Assembly (NCBI GenBank): GCA_963573305.1
Contig: OY754336.1
Location: 14,792,699-14,856,698, forward strand
Reading direction: 5' to 3'
Source of the DNA: Pyrrhosoma nymphula
Taxonomy: Eukaryota; Arthropoda; Insecta; Odonata; Coenagrionidae
DNA length: 64,000 nt
Shown piece after piece: positions 57,681-64,000 of this stretch. The notes beneath the pieces were generated by a model. It was not told the DNA's origin, did not search any database, and saw only the letters and a list, made by a program, of their open reading frames with translations. A program made the translations under genes and the position numbers. Positions within the stretch are counted from its first letter, which is position 1. The number at the start of each line of letters is the position of its first letter.

Positions 57681-58029
57681 CTGATTTCGCAAACCACATA
57701 CTACGTTACTTATGAAAACTTCATAATACTGAACTCTCTGCCGTTAATGTAAGCCGGTTGGTCTCAATTTTCTGGTATCATTTTATATTTTTTCTCGATC
57801 AGAAGTGATCACAATACTCCAGTACGTTGCTATTTGGTGCCGTATGATCCACGGGGCCTAATCGTGGAATTTAAAAGCTTTGCTCTTCCTACGTTTGCGC
57901 CGTTTATTGGCACTGGGCCCTAAATGCCCGAAAAGTTGAATTTCATCAGCAGAAGCGGATGGCAGTTTTTTCGGGTCTTCTTTGCACGACCTTTTTGCAC
58001 GAGTCTAATTTGCCATTCCAGTTGCACGT

Positions 58030-58330
58030 CCGGGGGGGGGGGGGAGAATCTTTTCTGAAGATAAGCCAAAACCCAGCTGTCCGCAAAGTTTTCACGGTGA
58101 CGGGATTCGGATTGATCCGTGTGTGGCTCGATATTACACATGCGGCTGTTATAAATAATTCAAAAAGAGATGAGAGCTCTATTCCTGCGGGCGTGAGCAC
58201 TGGCCCGGCGCCTCACTAAAGAGCGCCAGTCATAAAAAGGGCGGAATTGGGATCTGGCAGTCGTCGCACCCCGTACGTGATGCGGCGACGGCCAACTGCG
58301 CAAACCCCAGCCCCCCCACCACGAATTAAA
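58030..58330. other. GC-rich segment with a G run
   Basis: A run of about 13 G at 58032, followed by GC-rich DNA with short overlapping frames; no gene supported. Confidence 0.5.
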
Positions 58331-58639
58331 CCTCCTTCTTCTTAATTGGCGCATTTCTCCTGAAATTGGTTTCACCTGAACTGTTATTTAATCTTGTGCT
58401 TCCTCGGTGTGCTCTTCATAATCACTGTCCATTTTTATATCTGTCGTTAAATATGGTAAAAATTGCCGTATTTCTCTCTCTATTTCTTTCAGCCTTTATT
58501 TTTATTGTTATTTTTAGTAAAACGTCATTTCTTACGATTGTGTCCTATCCATTTTGCTTTAACCTACCTACAATATTGCCTTAAACTCTCATATGCCTTA
58601 ATTCTCCCAAATTCTTCTTCATTAATTACCTTTACCTGT

Positions 58640-59900
58640 CCATTCCATTCAAGTATTCTACCAGCTGATTGGTAGGTTCTTGGACAGTCCCCATTCTGCA
58701 TCCCAACCTCATAGACATTGTCTTGCTTTCCCTCCTAAGGATGGCCCGTTATTAGATCCCTCTTCAATTCTTCATATCTTTTACCTCCTCTTATTTCGTC
58801 CAGAATTCCTATCCTCTTCCTTCCTCTTCCACGCTTCCCCATTGTTCTCCCCTATACCACTCTCTTCAACATGCCCTCTCCTCTCTAAACCTCCTCCATC
58901 CATCTCCTCTGTCTTCTCCGAACCTCTGCCACGAGCTTCCTCTCCTCTCCGACCATATCCAATACCTCCTCGTTCGTCCTCCTCGCCATCCAGCTCACCT
59001 TCTCCATCCTTCTCCAAACCCACATCCCAAACGCTTCAAGTCTACGCACATCCTCCCTTCGCAATGACCAAGTTTCCGACCCAATACCCTCCGTATTCCA
59101 CTTTCGAACCCTCCTTCCCATTCTTATCTATTTCCGTTTTACCCGACATTTCATAACTAATAAGTTGTGGTCTGTGCCTGCATCAGCTCCTGGATAAGTA
59201 TGCGACTTTTTAACACTAACCCTGTATATGTGACGAACCATTATATATTCTATCTGGAAACTATCTGTGTCTCCCGGCTTCTTCCAAGTGTACCTACGTC
59301 GAGGATGATGTATGAATCATGTATTTGTAATTACTAGGTTATTTCTACGGAAAAAACTCCACAGCTTTCTCGCCCCGGTCGTTTCTCCTTCGTAGCCCGT
59401 AATCGCCCACCTCCCGCCCATCTCTTTCTTTGCCCACCACCGCGTTACAATCCCCCATTACTACCAAGTGCTTACTCCCAGGTATCCTACAAATTATTTC
59501 CTCTAGCTGATCGTACACCCCATCTACCTTCTCCTATTTATGATTAGAGGTAGGTATATAAACCTGGATTATAACTAAATTCGTTGGATCTGCCTTTCGT
59601 TCCACGACTATAATCCTATCACTCACCTGTTCTGCATACACTACTTTTCTACCGAGTTTCCTCTTCATTACGAATGCAACCCCGCGCTGACTTTCATTCC
59701 CTCCACTATAAATTACTCTACAGTCGTCGGCCCACTAGTCCCCGTCATCCTCCCATCGTACTTCACCCAGACCCATGATGTCTACACCCACCGTCTCCAT
59801 TTCTTGCTTTATATTCGCTTCCCCGCCCTCAGTATAGTCCTAACATTCCACAAGTCTATTCTGATAGTTTCGTACCTCTTCTTTATCTTATTTTCCTCTG
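58640..59900 (-). pseudogene. LINE (RTE-like) with endonuclease fused to C-terminal tail; RT deleted
   Basis: Reading down from about 59880: RIDLWNVRT-like start, then a worn APE-type endonuclease with FFRRNNLVITNT, FIHHPRRRYTWKKPGDTDSF, QIEYIMVR and GTDHNLLV (the DH near the domain end). At about 59110 the sequence passes straight to GSETWSLRREDVRRLEAFGM, which in intact elements lies after the whole reverse transcriptase. The tail then runs to the 3-prime end at about 58640, matching 22932-23400. The endonuclease half has many stops. The element would nick target DNA if intact but could not copy RNA. Confidence 0.8.
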
Positions 59901-60019
59901 CTGCTACTACGTCTGAGCAAGGATTTCATGTGATGACGACCGCAGGGGCCTAGCTTCCACCGCTGCCGGACACGACGCCCGGCCCTCTGGGCTGAGTCCC
60001 GTAGTTGCCAGGATTCATT

Positions 60020-60590
60020 ATCATTTGAGAACTGTCCATAATTTTAGTTTTTTGTTTTAATTGAGATAGTATTCCGTGGCCTTACTCAATAGTGTTTTTT
60101 ACGTGACAACATCACTTCAGAGGCCGCCCGACTGGGGTCAGACGCCTTTTGCAGCCGCCTCACTGAGGTATAGACGCTGCGCGGACTACCTACCATTCGT
60201 CTGTCTCCTAACCTTCGACCAATCTGGAATGGGTGACCCTACCAGGAGCATTGCTACCGCCAGTGCAGCTCTAGGGGTCATCGGAGCATGCAATCCCTTC
60301 CACCACGAAAAGGTTGTAGTCCAAGAGAAAGGTCTTTACCTGTCCAATGTTCAATTAATTACCTGTCCAATACGATTCTTTCAATTCTTCGATATTGTCA
60401 CATTTTAAATAGCTCTTTGAAACTATTTGAAATGAGCATACATATTTCTTTTCTTTCCTCCTGGTTTTTGTACTTTATTTCGGCTCCATTCGATATTGCT
60501 CTCTAACTATAACATCTAAAAAATATTTTTCTCAATTCCAAATTATGTCACAGTTTTTTTGTTAGTAGCCGCTAAGAGGTGATATTCCCT
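60020..60590. other. non-coding stretch, nothing recognised
   Basis: A 110-codon plus-strand frame (60076-60408) has no known domain; not called. Confidence 0.5.
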
Positions 60591-60645
60591 TGTGATTTAA
60601 TAAATAATTTCTATATTCCACAATTTAGTTAAACTTTATTTACAA

Positions 60646-60682
60646 TCTAGGTTTCGATGATACTACATTATCTTCAGGTGTA
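60646..60682 (-). ncRNA. hammerhead-like core, single copy (P11)
   Basis: On the minus strand: CTGAAGA (perfect core), a longer loop region with only a weak stem II, then GAAACCTAGATT, an imperfect palindrome, and GTAAATAAAG. No inverse partner found within about 1 kb. Confidence 0.35.
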
Positions 60683-60689
60683 TTTCCAT

Positions 60690-61830
60690 TTGCGATTCTA
60701 CTTCTTCTAATCACCTCTGTGAAGCTTGCATTCCAGTTAGTCATACTTGCAAGGTATTTGAAAGGTAATTGGCACTTTTCAAGTCATTCTCCGCGTGCAA
60801 TCACCTAAACTGTTCCTTGCTCTTAGACTACCTAAGTTAATTTCGCCTCCTTTAGTATATGTTCCATTCTAAAATGTTTGTATACTCGCAGATATATTCA
60901 CGGTCATTAAAAGCAATCATCGGTCTCTATATTAGTTCGCTGAAGCTCTCCTCCGCATTCTGTTTTCAGCTTTCTTCCTGAAGTTCTCATTTTAACATCC
61001 CTCATTATTCTACCTATTTGATCCTCTTGGGTGGTCTTCCCTTTTCTTGCTCCTTCTATTGAAAATATCTGGAGGCTGTTAATTCTGTGGATGCGACCAA
61101 TAAGTTTGTTTCCATCATGCAAAGCAAATACGTTTTTCAAATTGGAGTGGGCTATTTCAGAGCACTGGAAGCCTATCCGACATTGCAGTGACCCCCCCCC
61201 CCCACCACCACCCTTGTGCGAGATAGGGAGAGAGAGCTTTTTGTTCATTGGTCCCGGGTTCGAGGGCGTCCGCGTCACCTGACCATTCTCTCCCCTCTGC
61301 CTTCACGAATGGGAAAGGCGGGCTTCTGAGGGAGGGAGGGAGGGAGGGGAGGAGGAGGAGGTTGAGGTGGGGGGGGTTGGAAAGGAGATCGAGCGCGTTT
61401 AGCTTGGCGGGAAAACGAGGCGTGACGACGTGAAGGTGGTTGGGGGAGGGAGGAGGGGAGAGGTGAAGAGGGGCGGAATAGAAGAAAAAAAAAGAAGTCA
61501 CAGCGGGAGAGTGGGGGGGGAGGGTGGTGAGAGTTTTTTTTGCTTTGTTTTGGGGGCCATACACACGTGGAGAGGACGAGGTAGAGGGGGAAGGAACAGT
61601 GCCGCTCCTTGTATACCTACACGAGAGCTACCTATCGAATGGGGGGGTGGCGATTATTACGATAATACTGATAACCTTCGAATATGTATGCCCACCCATA
61701 TGGTACGCACGTTTTTTGTACTGTTTGTTACTCGTGGGGCCACAGCAAGCCAAGGTCAGACGTCAGGCACGGCAAGATCTGTAACGTTTGCATGGTAGAA
61801 CCTAGTAACCTCGTTAAATATAAAAAACAC
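60690..61830. other. non-coding; G-rich segment 61190-61560
   Basis: A run of about 13 C at 61188 and G/A-rich low complexity follow. Mirrored frames at 61157-61800 are composition artefacts. Confidence 0.5.
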
Positions 61831-61835
61831 CCCTA

Positions 61836-63052
61836 CGGCCGTATTCATAGTTACGTTAGACTGCGCCTACCGCAGGTTTAAGGAAGTTAGACCGGCGATG
61901 TCGTTGAACTCATATTCATAGCTTCGTTTTAGCGCTGATCGACCTTAGTCCCGGCAGCTTTAGTCCGGAAGAAGTTAAACCTATGGAATAATGGTTTAAC
62001 GTTGAGTATAAGCTCCGCGCGTCGCCACTTTTTCTTCGGTTTTTGAGATGTTATGATTTTCGTAGGTGTTAAGTGATTAATCGCGAGTTCTCCAAGTTAG
62101 AGCTAATTTAAGTGGTAATATTTTTTGTTAGTCTATCGTTAGGAATATTGTTGGCAAAGTGATTTAGGTTTATACTGACGTAAATAGTTGTATAGGCAGT
62201 AATGAAGTAGTTTCATTCTCAGGATACATAGTTAATTATTTTTTTATTTAGTTTAATTGTATCGGTAATCGGGTTAGTTAATCAACGTTATATTTTAGTA
62301 AGTACATTTTTTATTAGGTATTATCGCTCGCTTTGATTAAATTTGTTTTCACATCGCTTAGTGTGTTCATTTGTTTACATTTCGTATGGTGAGTTTTATT
62401 CAATCACGATAATATCAACAATATTTCATACCTTTCATACTTTGTAACATCCTTTGGTTTACATTTTACATAGGTAGTTTTTGACGTTAATTTCAATTAG
62501 CTGTGCGTTTTTATGAATAATTTGTTTTAGTGAATTTATTATTTGTGTAGCTAAATTAAATTACGTGTATTGCACGAAACAAAACCGGGTGATTATGTTA
62601 TATATTTTTAAGGATAATAAACTTAAAAAAAATAGAAAAATGAATTGCAACGCGTCTAAGTCATAAATAATTACAAAAATGAAATCGAAGATATCGAAAA
62701 TGCAGGGAGCAGGATTTCGGGCCGATTTCAGTGAGCAAGAAAGTCCCAGAAGCAAGTAATGAGTGGTAAAGGCATGGGTAAAGGGTTCGAAGGCAACGCA
62801 CAACTCCTCAGAAGACCCCAAAAACCAGTTCAGAAATCCCAGGAAATACCCTGCTACTTGACGAATAGCGGTGTTGCCAAGCGTTCCATCCTCGCGCGGT
62901 AGGCAAGTCTGGGACTCCGTTAGTCCCCGAGGCTATCTCCTTTGACCCAATCTATGAATACCAACTTTTAGTACCGTTTTAAACCGCACTTAGACCGGAC
63001 TAAGATAAACCGCATAACCCCAGGTTTAACTCGAAATCTATGAATAAGGCCG
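61836..63052. mobile_element. Harbinger-like TIR element with CTA target duplication
   Basis: Left end CGGCCGTATTCATAG and inverted right end CGGCCTTATTCATAG match at 14/15. CTA flanks both sides (61833-61835, 63053-63055). The TATTCATAG motif recurs subterminally on both sides (about 61910, and inverted at 62952). A 3-bp target duplication and these ends suggest PIF/Harbinger, but I see no transposase or Myb-like gene in the 1217-bp AT-rich interior. Confidence 0.65.
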
Positions 63053-63059
63053 CTAGAGT

Positions 63060-63825
63060 ATAGATTACGATGGTTAAGCCATTTATAGAGTGATGCTTTC
63101 CTATGCAGCATTCAATTACTTACAGGGTTTTCGTTTCACGGGCACGTGTTAATAAGGCATTTGAAAAAGAATTTCATATTGATCATATTGGTCATTTTTT
63201 TCTGCTTTTGGGCACCCATATTCATTTACATGAGAGGCGCGAGGGTACATCATTCTAGCCAGGAAGATGACAATTAAACGTGAAATTTTGGGCCATAGAT
63301 ATCGATTGTATTTCCGCGTCTGGCGTCAATCGCCCAGGAGTTGTCGTGAAGATAACTTTCTCAGTAGAGGACCTCTCTATCATTCCTAAATGATCTCTGC
63401 CTCGACGATATAACCTGTGGGAGAAGTACCCCGTGCGGCCGCTTCTGGTTTGCCTTACAGCGGTTAGTGCCGATAAACGCCATTATGTCAATACAAATGC
63501 CCGGATTTAACCTTATTGCCCATTAAGTGATATCAGCATTAAGAGGATAGCAATATAACGCTAAGAGAAAAATCTTTAGCGCAACTATGTGGTGTCTTTC
63601 ACAAGATTGAAAATCATGACTATCTACGGAAACAAGAATCAGGAGAAACCTTTCGGAACGGGAATGTGCGAATAAAAATGCTCCGTTAACTCTATATGCA
63701 GCATAAGTCAGAAATAAAATCCAATCCTGAGTTAGGCAATGGTCTTTAGTGTTATTGATAACGAAGTGAGGACAAGTGTTAAGGACCAGAATCCTGTACG
63801 CATGCCGAAAACGTTACGCTCCCGC
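63060..63825. other. non-coding stretch, nothing recognised
   Basis: No supported feature. Confidence 0.5.
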
Positions 63826-63827
63826 AG

Positions 63828-63922
63828 TCAAATTGGGCATCGTAGATCGTAAAACTCTAGATAAGGAAATTGGGTACGGAGAATCCAACCAAAACAGACC
63901 TATCCAGTACATGGGGAAGATG
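63828..63922 (+). CDS. candidate internal coding exon, unidentified
   Basis: CTCCCGCAG ends at 63827 as a possible splice acceptor; 95 nt stay open in one frame and stop at AAGATG before GTGAGT, a good donor (GT at 63923). The peptide includes KLGIVDRKTLDKEIGYGES and QYMGKM and is not low-complexity. I do not recognise it. The tract before the acceptor is not strongly pyrimidine-rich, and a neighbouring exon would lie outside the window. Could be chance. Confidence 0.25.
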
Positions 63923-64000
63923 GTGAGTACCTATACATTTTTCTACGGGGAAAAATTTATTGCCAAGAATTAAAGCGAGTTTGTGTCATTTGATCTAGTA

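Noticed and set aside
61430..61800. 122-codon plus-strand frame
   Set aside because: Starts in G/A-rich low complexity and overlaps other open frames without a domain.
62561..62821. Possible Harbinger accessory protein on the minus strand
   Set aside because: Hydrophobic AT-driven peptide with no Myb/SANT or nuclease motif.

Overview
This looks like intergenic or intronic DNA from a large, repeat-rich animal genome, most likely an arthropod and probably an insect. The coding matches I recognise are almost all decayed transposable elements of metazoan type: hAT with a ZMYM/DUF4371-like transposase, three Tc1/mariner elements, a Helitron/PIF1 fragment, RTE-like LINEs, an LTR-retrotransposon gag, and tRNA-derived SINEs. 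I found no operons, bacterial genes or complete host gene. I have no database access, so the organism is not identified. The only candidate host exons are at 5741-5920 and 63828-63922, and both are weak.

Layout. 352-3974 is a nearly complete hAT element with 7/8-matching 8-bp target duplications and a minus-strand transposase broken by stops and frameshifts. 10493-12491 is a cluster of terminal-inverted-repeat (TIR) elements. 13697-31477 holds foldback repeats, LINE tails, a 277-bp hAT MITE and a nest at 27843-30120 in which one foldback element was hit by two Tc1/mariner elements and a Helitron. 33507-37060 is an LTR-retrotransposon gag on the minus strand, split by a plus-strand insertion that joins an LTR-element leader to a LINE reverse transcriptase. 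37101-39330 holds two TIR elements and a mariner remnant. 40292-46642 is a second dense field of foldback elements. 48100-53180 holds LINE tails and two TIR elements. 58640-59900 is a LINE whose endonuclease is fused to its C-terminal tail with the reverse transcriptase missing. 61836-63052 is a Harbinger-like element with a CTA target duplication.

Main observation. At least 14 loci carry a common RNA-like motif: CTGANGA (or CTTGANAAT), one spare nucleotide in most copies, a short hairpin whose sequence differs between families but stays paired, then GAA followed by a short self-complementary string (ACGT, ACGCGT, ACCCGGGT, ACACGTGT, AUACGCGUAU), then C or U. This matches the catalytic core of a small type I hammerhead ribozyme with a minimal stem III, the kind reported with Penelope-like retroelements. 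Most copies sit in inverted-repeat elements. Three of these (20303-20703, 30186-30666, 40306-40990) share a layout of 12-14 bp target duplication, one-sided extension of about 30-42 nt, and inverted arms. No Penelope-type reverse transcriptase is present here, so these look like non-autonomous relatives. Cleavage activity is inference.

The elements interact mainly by nesting into each other, which gives relative ages: foldback elements and LTR gag are older, while the Tc1/mariner, Helitron and LINE-chimera insertions are younger. Stretches not listed as features are AT-rich or low-complexity DNA in which I recognise nothing.
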